64,000 bases of DNA from Physella acuta (lineage: Eukaryota; Mollusca; Gastropoda; Physidae): the NCBI RefSeq assembly GCF_028476545.1, contig NW_026732767.1, forward strand, positions 62,001 to 126,000, in the 5' to 3' direction. Within the stretch, counting starts at the first letter, position 1; every line of letters begins with the position of its first letter. Shown piece by piece: positions 37,810-50,500 of the stretch. The notes below the pieces were generated by a model. That model saw only the letters and a program-made list of their open reading frames with translations. It was not told the origin of the DNA and made no database searches. The position numbers were made by a program, and so were the translations under genes.

Positions 37810-40700
37810 AGTTTGTACAATTTAAGTTCATAATGATTGTATATTAGAACAATATTTTTTTTTCCTATTTTGTAAAAATGATTGATCATGTCTGAACAAC
37901 AGGGTAGAACACATTTTATTCATATTTTTAGCACATTTTTAGACATCAGACCTTACTGCCAAAACTACAGTGCTGAAATGTAAAAATTGCCTGCACTGTT
38001 GAAATTAGTTAAGTAATTATTTTTCTACTTTAATTTAAACCAAATAAAAAAAAAATATTTTGAAATGTTTAATAGTTCACTGTATCTGATAAAATAACCT
38101 GTGTTCAGTACCTCCAGTTTCAACAGTTCAGGCAATTATTATTATTATAACTATTATTACAAATCTGATTTCCTTTATAACTGTGCCATTAGTGCAGTTA
38201 GATATTACCATTTGTAAACATCTCACATGTTGATTTTATTTATAACTAATACTTGGGAGTAAATCAAAAAAAGTAAAAACCTATATCAGTTTTCCAATGT
38301 CAGTTATAATTGTTTATATTTTGATTTATTTTTCATTGTACTTTTACAAAAATAACATTCAATAATATTATATGAAATAATACTTAACTCATTTTCTGTG
38401 TATTATAGGTATGTAAAGTGTTTGAAAAGAGACCCTTATTATTTATAATAGAAACTTAAATAATTCCATGAAAACATTTACTTATATTTTTACTAGCTTT
38501 AAAAACACTTCATAATAATTGAACACAGATATTCTCAGTTTACGAGCTTTCATTCCTAAAAGTTTCCCTTCATCAAAAAAGCACTTCCTGTGATTGTAGT
38601 TTTGCAACATGGAAATAAAGATCTCCATTTGTTAAATCAGAAGACATTCTAATTCTCTGGGTTCTTTTAACTGGCCAGTATGGAAGAAACAGTACTCTTT
38701 TATTGTTTTATTTACTGCTGATGTTGTGGTTAAGATTAGGACTTGGGACAGATCTGGATGTAGTGAAAATTAAATAAGCCCACCTCCATGATGCTCGTAC
38801 AATAGGCATCATTTTGTATTAAGAAAACGTTTATTTTAAAAATCTAATTTTTTTTTTTTTAAAGTCTTTATATGTTCTGAGTAAAATGTAACACCTTCTT
38901 TTTAATGTATTCTAATATATTTTTTTCCTTATTCATTGTAATTGAAAATCTTTTTTTTAGGTGGCAGTGATTTTTCAGTGAATAGAGCTTGCCAAATTAT
39001 ATATTTTAACTATAGTAAGCCTATGATTTATTTCGGTGCGATATCTTTTCAAAGGTGTTAAACTTTTTCTCATGTATTTTCAGTTGGTTTATAAGCATAT
39101 GATTAAATGTATTATTTATAGTATTTTGTAAGACCAAGAACTTATTTATCAGGTTCTGTCAATGGTAAGGTTTGCTTTTGCTGGCTTCTGTGGATAAAAA
39201 AAAAGTTATGTGTACATTTTCTTGGTACAAGTGGGAAAAACTATTTTTATAAATAAATATGGATCATGTTTAAAAAATAATTATACATATGGTAATTTTT
39301 TTTACTTTATTGAAGCATTTAGGGTCATAATGTTTGTAAATATATGGTGCTATACTTTGATTGTATGATAATAATATCATTAAAATTTGTTTAGAGTAAC
39401 AGTTTTAACAAATGAAGGGCATTCACAACTTTGCCAGATTTTTTTAAGTAGAGTTGTTACCTTGTAAAACTCAGCAGAACCAATATAATGCATTTTATCA
39501 AAGGATACTTTTTAATGTTAAGTAAATAATGTCATTTTTGTAATCTATTTATAATTTTTCTTACAAAGAGGGAAATTAGCTGTGGTATAGCTGAGTATCC
39601 ACGGACAAATCTTTTATAATATGCTATAATTAACTGACAGTTTTGTCAGTCAATCCTCATATTTCTACTGACTTTGTAAAAAAAGGGGAATTAAATTTTT
39701 TTTTTTTTATTCAGTTTGCTATTGGCCAGCTTTACCTCGCTGTGATGATACAATGATGTTGTTATTTCCTGGATATTTCATGGATGTACATTTTTAAAAA
39801 TAATTATCCAGAATTGAATTTTCTTTTGTTTAGTTTTAGTTACTGTAACATTATTTTGTTAAAAAATGAAATGTCGTTAATATTTTTTGGTAGTCATCAT
39901 ATGTTTGGTAAGCAAAAATAACAGATTGATTCACTGGGAATGAAAAACAGTTTAAAAAAAAAGACAAATGTAACAATTTTTAAGGAAAAATCTAAAACAC
40001 CGCATTACAATTTAGGCAACAGATTTTTAGAATGTATTGTTTTTAATTTTACAATTAATATCTCATTTTATTTGTTATTTAAAATGTAAAAAAAACAACC
40101 ATCTTAATATGAATAATAACATTATATAATATTTACAAGAGTAGAATATGGATATAATACTCATTTATCAAATGACTTTCTTATTTCTTTTAAATTTTAA
40201 AAATATAAATCACTTATTTGTTTAATTTCTTTTAAATAATTTAATGACATAATGATAATAGTTTCTGTTTTTAAATTCACTTAAAAAAAGCATTTTATTT
40301 TCTAGACCAAATAACAGACCAGGTTTATTTGCTCAAAACTTGTCTTCCTTGCTGTTACTTCTGTTTTAGTTATCTTAAATATAGTAACATAGTACAGCCA
40401 AATGGTGGGAAGATTATTTAAAAAATTATTGAGTAAAGGAATTGAAAATACCCTTTGATCTTTTTATCTTATATGTGGTACCTAAGTTATAATGTTATCT
40501 TATATTTTGTAATCAAATTAACATTTAATCAGATTTATTTGTATACTATTGTAAAAAGATTTCAAATTAAAAAAAAAACAGTTATACTTAATGAACTTTT
40601 TGAATATTTTAAAAAAAGATAATTTAAAATATATTTTGTATAACATTAAAGTGTTGAAATAGACTTAAACTTTATAAAGACATACAACTTTATTAATTAA

Positions 40701-40704
40701 TATA

Positions 40705-40774
<70 letters not shown>
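40701..40774. repeat. (TA)n microsatellite
   Basis: Over 70 bases of nearly pure TA dinucleotide with one TTTA interruption at the left. Confidence 0.97.
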
Positions 40775-40779
<5 letters not shown>

Positions 40780-43700
40780 TTAACGTTGCTTAATAAATAG
40801 ACATGATTATGATCATTTTGTGTATACATAGACATACAACTAATTAAAATGTAAGGATCTCTAATATGTTGTCATTCAGGATAATGGGGACCAACAGAGC
40901 AGAGTAAGATAGAATTTGATTATCTGCTGAACTGCATACAATTTGGATGTAGTGGACAACAGATGTCTTATCTGCTATTTCTATACATTTTTTATACGGT
41001 AGATAGCCGTTGTATTGTATGTTAAGCTGTGGTAACATTTATATATAGTGAGAATCAGATGTACTATTTGCTGTAAAATTTACATGTAGCTTAGTAACTA
41101 TTATTGTATTGCCTGAACAAAATTGAATAGCATACTTCTATAAAAATGCCAATTGCAATTTTTTCCTCTGTGAAAACTGTGTAATCACGTTACCTATACA
41201 CATATATGTTGTTACGTTTTTTAAAAAAATGTTGAAACTCATTGTGGTCGAATTTCAATTCCAAAATTTTTTGTTTTCTTCTTTGCTCACCTGTAATTCC
41301 ACCAAAAACATTCGAACCATTACCTGATCTTCTTTTGGTTGTTTGTTTTTCCCAGTTTATTTCCTTAATGTAAACATTTTTGTTTAGTGATAAGTGATTC
41401 TATTGTTTTTATAAAATCTAAAAAAATTTCTCCACGGTTTAAAAAAAAACACCTTAAAAAAAAGGATTATCAATTATGTAGTGTTTTGTTGTATCAAGTC
41501 CAATATTTGTAAACTAAATACACTAAACAACTAGTTTTCTTTAACACATTTTTATAAAATAATTTTTTATCCTGCTGAGTTTTATATTAATGAGCATTTA
41601 TAAGAACAAACTTTTTAGACGCCATTGTTATAAAATTTATTCTATTGTGTAAAAACTGATGATCTTTAAACAGATATGTGCTGATTTATATTCTACTTGA
41701 AATGTGATACATATTATTTTGTTGTATATCTCAAGTGTGTGTTTCACATACATTCTGTTGTTTTTTTTTTTGTTCACAAAACTACTGTTCAACATTCAAG
41801 TGCTGATATTCACCCAATTAAAATAAAATTACTTACAAAAACTTAGCAAGAACTAATCAAAGTAACCAATCAAATTGCTGTTGAACTTTAACTGCTGATA
41901 TTTTACCAAATTATTTTTCTATAATTTCCCAGAACAGAAAATACATGGAACAAAATACAAAGATCAAAATTAATTTAATATATCCTACGAATCAACATGT
42001 CTTTAATAAAATTAAAACCTATATACCAAATATGTAAAGGTTGCATTTGACAGAATATTTTTATGATGGAAAACCAAGTAAAACATCAGTGCATTGTTAG
42101 TACATTATTAAGATGTAAATCATCTATTTTTAATAAATGATATACTTTTAGTAACTGCTTCAAAAGAATCAGAGTTAATATTTTCTGAACTTTATTTTAG
42201 AATAAGTTAAAATATTTACTAGTACCACTGTATGGAGATTATCGCTTTTATTTGTACAGGAACAAAGCCAATGCAATCAAAGTGTTAGTCTTAAATTGAT
42301 AAAAATCATTAGTAGCTAAAGTAATAAAAAGAATTGAATTTTTTCTCCCCTTAAAATGAAGTATAACAGTCATGAAAAATTAAAAGATAAGAATAGAAAA
42401 ACTTGTTTCCTTCAAGAAATCAGTATCTTAAAATTATTAGCAGTGTGCAAATTTGCGATGAAGAAATCTGCATTTTTCTTAAAATTTGTGTGTACAAGTA
42501 ACTGTTGGAAATTAACGGTTATGTGATGATTCTTCTACTATGGTTTCACTGCCTCAAACACAAACTGGGGAAGATTTTTAAAGCAGTTTCCTGTAGTTTT
42601 TCTATAATTTCAGAAGTGATTTTGAATACATTTTTCTGTTTTTTTTTTTTTTAAATTTATCAGTCTATTTAAATCTTAAAATGTTTATGTAGTTTTTCAA
42701 TTATTTGTATAATAACTTTCAACAATGTTCTATTTTTGCTTGTTTTATTTTGTCTATCAACTATAGTCTTTTTTATCAGCTGTACATCTTTTCTGAATAC
42801 AATTTATAATTGGTTTCTAAATTGTTTTTCTTATTGTTTTTTTCAAAACTTTAGTACATTTATTGCATCAGGCAATAACTTTTTGTTAGGTAACTTTTTG
42901 CTGACACTTTTTATTTTATTTACTTTTTTGTAAAGGGGGATAAATCTAATGATGCATAACAATGTTGGGATAAACTTAACATGTGCATATTATACAGTGA
43001 TATTATTCATACTTGTCCATAATAACATGTCACAATTTGTCAAATATATGTATTTTCCATGAAATTGTAAACCTTCTATTTGATTCATCCCATTTTTTGT
43101 TTATTCAACTGGTTGTTCTATTCATTTATAAAAATCTCTATTTTGAAAATCTATTTTTTTTCCCTACTTTTTATTATCATTTCAATTCAAATTTGCCATA
43201 TAATCTTGTGATGACCTCTGTAAACTTGTAAATTTACATAGAATTCAAATTTTTTGTTTTGTTTAAGATTGTTTTTTTTTGTAAACAGGAAATAAGATTG
43301 TGTTATCAAAATCAAAAGTTATAGCTAAACCTACTATAAGTATAATAGAAAGTAAATGTTTTAAATGTTTATGGTTGTTTGTCTAAAAAATTGTATACTC
43401 TTAGAGATATTTTCTTAACTATTTGGAAATGTTTACCATCAAAACTCATTGTTTTATGTTTTGAATAGATTAATCTGTGCTGTAAAAACTCTAATAATTG
43501 CCCCAGTCAATGCATTCCTCAATGACTTCATCATGTGTAGATTAATTACTGTAGAACTTCCATTCTGTTGTTTTATATAACTTTTGATTTGTGGAACAGG
43601 AGGGAGCATCAAAAGAATATTATAAAATAAAAATGGTTAAAACTAATTATCAACAGTGTTCAATTATTTATTTACTAGGAAATTTTGATCTCTTAATAAT

Positions 43701-44651
43701 ATAATTAATGAAGTGAATATCAACCATATATACAGACTTAGTTCGATATTTTTCCGTCAGCCATTATATTAAGTGCATTCCTAGTATTTATAATAGTTTA
43801 TTGATATGAGAATTATAAAACTTTGAGGGTTCATGTGATACTGGACTCTAGAAGGAAAATGTAATGCTTCTGTACCAAAATCTCAAATTTTGTCAGAAGG
43901 CTTGAGGAGTCTGTAAGAAGTGGCTGAGCCCTCTCAGCTCTATTAGGTTCCTGCCTTAATTAACTGAAGGTAACGCGACTGCACATAGGTCTTGCCACAC
44001 AATCTTTTTATATGATGAAGTCAGAAAAACATACTAGCATAGGTTTTGTCCTACTTGATACCAAAGCTCAATTAAACACAGAAAACAAAGACCAACACAG
44101 CTAAAAGCACTACTCGAGAAAACAAAAGCACTGAAGATTTGGATTAACATAATTATAATTTCTTGCATGAAAGAGTTCCAAATACCACCAGCTCTTTCAA
44201 ACCAAAGACACCAACAACAGCATAATTAACATACATGATACAGGTAATTATTAGTGTGGCTTTGATTATATATTTACAAATTTAAATATACCTGCTATGA
44301 TCATGATCTTCATTAAACAGTTCAAAACAAAAAGGTAAAGAAAAATATCACATTTTTTACAAATTAAGGTGTAGGTTAAAATGTACTGTTTTAATATCAA
44401 TATAATAAATTAATAAGTTATTAATTACTGGGAAAGTCAAGCAGAATAGAACCATTAACCTGAAAATTTTACTATTCAGAAATTTTTCTCTTGGCTTGGA
44501 TTTTGTTGTGCTCTGAAGTGATGGAGAAGCAATGGCGTTGTGATTGCAAGATTTACTAATTAACAACACCACATTTTAATATCATCCTTTAATATCAGGA
44601 GTCGTTTATTTTTAAACTCAGCTATATAAATTGTGTCTACCTATAAATGTT

Positions 44652-44679
44652 GGGGGGGGGGGGGGGGGGGGGGGGGGGG
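44652..44679. repeat. Poly-G homopolymer (28 G)
   Basis: An uninterrupted run of 28 G followed by an A/G-rich stretch. Could form a G-quadruplex; length may also be affected by sequencing error. Confidence 0.95.
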
Positions 44680-45382
44680 AAAGAGAAAGAGAGTCAATAA
44701 CAACATGACTGAAAATAAGCACATAAAAAAAAATAATATTTCACTTCTTTTCCTGTAACTTCAAGTTACCTTTGTCTTATTTAACTGTGTATTTAGAAGA
44801 GCAAAATAAAAAAAAATGGAATACACATCATTTAGAAAAAAAATAATGAGATGAATATTTTTAAGCAATGAAATCTGACTTCAAACATCATATCACATTT
44901 ATAGATTACAAGTTTATGTTTCACACTTTTCTGTAAAATTATGTTTTTCCTTCATAAAAAAACCACAATGATAAATAATTTTAAATTTTATAAGAACTAT
45001 TTCAATACTCCTAAAAAATAGCTTATCATTAACAACATTCAGTATTTAAATAACATTTTTAAAAAAATAATTATATTTTCCTTTAAAATGTGGATATAAT
45101 TGTAAACAAATGCTTTTGCTTTATATTAATAGTAATAATCTAAAACATAAAAATAATTATTGAGCAAAGTTGACCAGAGCCAATAGATGGTTAAGGACAC
45201 AGACGCATATTTAGATATATTAATTTATTTAGTAAACACCAGCACATACAATAAATATCAAATAATCACAGACGAGCATTTTATACAGATCTTGAAACTA
45301 TACCAGTATTAGTTATTAGAGTATTAGTTTCTGTGGACATGACATTTAAAAAAAGTAAAAAAAAAAAAAAATAATGTTTTTA

Positions 45383-45592
45383 ACCTGATGGTCAATGAGG
45401 CAAGTGAAGTAGAGTTCACCTGTTTCTGTGACTACTGTATATGGAGGGATAGTGTGGCCAGCACTATGCCCAGCCACTTTTATTTCCCTAATGTAAGGTA
45501 CCCATCAGAGCTGGTTGGGACGTTCTACTGACTTGAATCCTGATTTTAATTCAAGACTTCAGAGTTAGCTCCCTGCCACACCGCCATTAAAA
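45383..45592 (-). mobile_element. SINE family 1, minus strand, with degenerate neighbours
   Basis: Antisense body (GGCAAGTGAAGTAGAGTTCACC, GCACTATGCCCAGCC, GGTACCCATCAGAGCTGG). Further decayed pieces of the same body (GTTAGGTACTTGTTAGATC and GTTAGGTACTCATTAAAGC) follow at 45620-45745, suggesting repeated insertion here. Confidence 0.75.
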
Positions 45593-45745
45593 AGGTACTT
45601 TCTCTAATATAGTCAACATTTATGTTAGGTACTTGTTAGATCTGAGAGAGCTCAGGGACATACTTGGACGCAACAGAAGAAGAGCTAGGATGGTATTTAA
45701 TGTTAGGTACTCATTAAAGCTGAGTGGTCTCAAGAGTGAAATACT

Positions 45746-46626
45746 GAGCAAAGAAGTCTATGTACATGACCAGATTGCAGTTGTTAAGATAAACTTTAAA
45801 AAATACTTTTCTGTGTTATCTAATATAGAGTTTATACATTTGTAATTTATCCATAAATGATGCCTTAAATCTTCACAAAATTTCATGTTCCATTCATGGT
45901 ATAACATATTCATAATATATACATGTTTCATTCTTAAATTTTATTATTCTATATGACAAATACCTACTTTACTAAACTAACAAAATTAGTTAATTAATAT
46001 TTTCCAACTTGCTAGATCTTTTAATATTTTTAACAAGTGATGATTTAATTAAAAATACTATCTAAAACAGAAAATTTAGAAAAGAAGTTATTCTGTTAAA
46101 CTAAATGTCATTTAATAAAGTAATTTACGATGATTAAAAAATTTTTAACAGTTTAATACAACTCTGATTGTTACACCAACTTAGTATATGTTTTTGTGAT
46201 TGTTTAATAATATACTCTATCAACAAATTCACAATCCAATTTTTTTTTTTACATTCATCAAGTTCATTCAACAAAAATAACTTTATGTTCATTTAAATTG
46301 CTCTTAGTTGGGTAAAAGTTTTGGTCAATAAGATCACATGTAAAAAGTTTAGCAACAAGATCACACAAAATTAAGTTAACATCACATGAATTATGAGGCA
46401 AAGTGTGATTTCAAAAAAAAAAAAAAATGCTGTAACAAACAGATCAGTCACAAAAGGTGTTAAAAAAATATCTTTATTTACATATTTGACAACATAGCTA
46501 TTTCAAACTATAGATTTTAATAAAAAAAATATTTATGACAACTACTAATTTAAGACAATAGTTAAGTTTTGAGGAAAACTGAATCAAAAGCACACTAAAA
46601 AATAGGATTTTCATGATAAAAAAAAT
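45746..46626. other. Intergenic DNA, no feature seen
   Basis: AT-rich; poly-A near 46414-46427. No coding signal. Confidence 0.6.
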
Positions 46627-46932
46627 GGATCATCCATAAATGACATCACACATCAGCCAACACCCCTTCCCCCTTTTTTTTTTAAACCTTGATTTTTTCT
46701 AAAATATTGACTAAACTTGGTGAACATAGAGTAATTAATTTCTATTACATTTTATTAAAATGGTTTTCTAAAATGTGAAATAATGGCTAAAATTCAGCTT
46801 CTAACATTACTTTTTTTAAATCCAAAAGTGTGACATCAGATTTTCTGAACCTTGCCCCCCCCCCATCATTCCAATGCATAATTACTGAACCCCCTCCCCC
46901 CTACAAGTGTGACATAATAACTGGACAACCCC
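46627..46932. mobile_element. MITE of the GGTCGTCC family, decayed
   Basis: Starts GGATCATCCATAAATGACATC and ends GTGTGACATAATAACTGGACAACCCC; the centre matches the element at 29516-30054 (AACATAGAGTA, AATGGCTAAAATTC). Many CpG have become TpG/CpA, as expected of an old, methylated copy. Confidence 0.75.
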
Positions 46933-47540
46933 TTGTGTAAATTACAACAAGATTTAAAAAAAAACACCACTATAGTCACATGAGCCTAAAAAACCAGATT
47001 AAAAACATAAAATCTGTAATTTTCCTATTGTCAGTTCTCTCTATTTTTTGATCAAATTTGAAAGTCTAATAAAAGAAACAAATATTTTATTTTATTTTTC
47101 AATAAATTGTTTTGTGGTTCTATCATTACCTTTTCTACTAATATAATATGCTGAGTATGAAGAAAAAGTTTGTTACAAAATAAAATTGAAATTTTCATAT
47201 GGCTGAAGATAATAACTTAATTAATTTCAACAGTAGTGTGGAGTGAAAACAGCTGAGTATTGTGAGAGAACATTGAAAACCAGGTACTTCAAGTAGAAAT
47301 CTTTTCATTTTAACTGGTTAATACAAAAACAGAAATATATAAATAGCTGAAATAGCTTCCAGACAGTGAACATAAAATTCCATTTATTCATGGATAACAT
47401 TCAGTCAAATTGCATGAAAGTTCAGTCTTCATGGTGTAATTGATTGCTGAATTGTTTTGATCAATTGTCCTTGTGCTGGGAGTTTTTCCTTTCAACCTTT
47501 GAATAACTTGATTAGTTTTTTTTTACTTTTGTTTTTTTTA
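46933..47540. other. TMEM117 3' UTR / intergenic
   Basis: AT-rich sequence downstream of the TMEM117 stop on the minus strand. No further feature seen; the poly(A) site cannot be fixed. Confidence 0.5.
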
Positions 47541-50500
47541 TTATTTAATTGTTTCCTGTCTTTGCTTGACTTCCATTTTTAAGCTTTGCCTTTTGGATGA
47601 TGCTTGACTTTTGTCTTCAGAACCTGAATTGCTCTCTGCCTTTGCTTGATTTTTGCTTTGAACATCTGAATTGCCTTTTGTTGATGCTTGACTTCTGTCT
47701 TCAGAAACTGAAGTCCTTTCTGCTTTTGCTTGATTTTTGCTTTGAACATCTGAATTGCGTTTTGTTGATGCTTGACTTCTGTCTTCAGAAACTGAAGTCC
47801 TTTCTGCTTTTGCTTGATTTTTGCTTTGAACATCTGAATTGCCTTTTGTTGATGCTTGACTTCTGTCTTCAGAAACTGAAATCCTTTCTGCTTTTGCTTG
47901 ATTTTTGCTTTGAACATCTGAATTGCCTTTTGTTGATGCTTGACTTCTGTCTTCAGAAACTGAAGTCCTTTCTGCTTTTGCTTGATTTTTGCTTTGAACA
48001 TCTGAATTGCCTTTTGTTGATGCTTGACTTCTGTCTTCAGAACCTGAAATGCTTTCTGCTTTTGCTTGATTTTCCTTTTCAACCTCTGAATTGTCTTCTA
48101 TTATTGCTTGACTTTCATCTCCAGGGTATGAATTTCTGTCTGTTTGGCTCTGATCCTTGCCAAGTTGTAAATCACTCGTCAACTGCCCAACGGATTGCCT
48201 TTTCTCCTCTTCATCAATATCTTTTTTACTTAAATATGATATACTACTCTTGTCTTTCTTTAAAGATTTCCTACCTGATTTAAGAGCATCGTCATCTGGG
48301 TGTAAGCTTGACTCCGACTCTGTTGGATTTAAAAGATTAAAAGTAATCAAATTCAACCACCAGCTTCCCAGCCTCGTCCTGCGTTTTCTCTTAAGCAGTC
48401 GACCAGCATATGGATTATTTTCAGTTGGTTTAGGCTTACGTCCATAGATGAATATCATCACAGCAAAAATGAAAAAGATGGACAGGCAAGGAATGAATGC
48501 AAATCCTTTAAGATGTAGAGGATAACCAACATATCGGGAATTCATTTCAATGTCACCTAAAATATACAACTCCCCTGTGAGATTGTTTATGTGTGTCTGT
48601 CGATATCTTAGGCTGAGAACTGTGGAATTAGCTTCTAAGCTTAAAGGGTCAGTGACTGTGTATATCTTGTTATTCTCATCCACGTACTGTCCAAAGTTCT
48701 GGGGGGAATAGAACATCTGGTTTTTCCACATATTCATGTCAAGGAGGATTACAATTGAGAGTATACCATAATTGAACCATTTACCTGAAAAATAATGCAA
48801 AGAATAAAAATGGTTAAAACAATGATTTAGAAAATAATCTATAGATAATGCCGTAGATGAAGCATTTTTCATAATATGTGTGACATAGATAATTATTTGA
48901 ATTTAATAAAAGAAAATGTATTATGAACAAAGGATGATTATTGTGTGTGTGTGCATCAGTGATTGGTGGAGGGTATATTTCTGATGAGGGTGGGGGTTAG
49001 TGTTTTGCAATAAGTTATGATTATAGGCAGTGACGTCACAAGGTTGGGTGTCAAACAGCTGATGCCGTATACCCCAAACTTTATTTATCAACAATACATT
49101 TTAAAAAGTTATGTTTTTATGAAACATGCAATTTTAAAATAATAATCAGAATAAAAAAATGTTTTGAACTCACTAATAACATGCTGAAAAATAGTTATGA
49201 CAATGAAACAGATGCCTGAAAATTGATTTTTTTTGAAAGCTTTACTATGCATGTATTTAAAAATATCTCAGAGACTTCTCAGTTAACGCCAAATTTTATT
49301 ACATTTTTTTTAAAAATGAAAACTGTAAGAGTTAGTTTAAAGTATCAAGATAAAGACAAAATTAATGAAACCAACTTGCACATTAAAATGGACAATTATT
49401 TTTTACTAGAGGCCCCCCTCCTCCATACACACACACTTTCACACTCAGCTGTTGTATAATAATATGCTTGATATAAAAACAATTTTTTGCTATGGGTGCA
49501 TCCCCTAAATGGTGGTACTCTGTGCAGTTTGCACCCACTTGTGACGCCACTGATTATAGGGAGGGAGAGGGAGTGTAGAAATTAGGTAAAATTTAAAGGA
49601 TAAAATTGTATTTACCAGATATATGAATATGCCAGTATTCCAGTGACTTCATAAATTTGGGAATTTTGACATTGATTGAGGTTAAGTTAAACCCAGGCAT
49701 CTTGATGTCTATGCTACCAACAAAATGGGGAAAGTCCCAGTCCTTTAAAAAAAATTCTATTATTAAAACAACAAATCTATAGGATTAACAAGTAAACTAA
49801 TTATCCGCTGTAATAACAATATTAACAAAGTGGCTTTTAAGTCCATTATCCCCGCTTCATCGGGATCACTAGTCAGGAGCTTTAGACCACTCATTTGACA
49901 TTAAATAAATTTAGCTCCCGTAAGAGCTGTAAAAAATTGCACTGGCCGACCTGTTAGGGTCGTCCGTGCGGGGTATTGGGAATAGTTTTCAACTAGCAAT
50001 AACCACGCCTCGGTAAAACCTCATTGGCTATGGTACCGCCACTGCGCAAAGCTAAAGAATGTTTCAAAATAAATGGTCCAAATGTAAATGCCATTGTCAA
50101 ATTCTTAAAGTTTCTCGGGTTATGAATAATATTAAACAAAATAATTATCTTATCAATAATTTAAAGTCATTGATATTTATTGTATTCTATTTTTTTAATC
50201 AATACAAAATTCACTAATTTTATTTAGATTACTTAAATAGTACTTTTATTATAGTAACTAATATAAGAAAAATTAATAAATGGTAAGGGAAGTAACAATG
50301 TTGGATACTTTTTAAAAAAATGAGAGTTCTCTCCCGTTATTATTTATAAAAAATTAGTATTGTATTTATGTTTAAACATAATATCTTCAGGTTATTCTTA
50401 AAAAATTATTACTACTGGTAAGAAATATTACGATTTTAAAATCCTGTCTATTATTATTGAATTTAGCTATTCATCATCATAAATATATAAAAAAGATAAT

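Larger units (their letters stand above)
37810..45380. other. GXYLT 3' UTR and intergenic DNA
   Basis: About 7.5 kb of very AT-rich sequence. Possible poly(A) signals are near 38041 and 39250. Apart from the simple repeats at 40701 and 44652 I see no gene, mobile element or conserved frame on either strand. Confidence 0.6.

Noticed and set aside
47579-48447. Open frames of 96-228 codons on the plus strand and a 167-codon frame in another minus-strand frame
   Set aside because: Shadows of the in-frame 84-bp coding repeat of the TMEM117 last exon.
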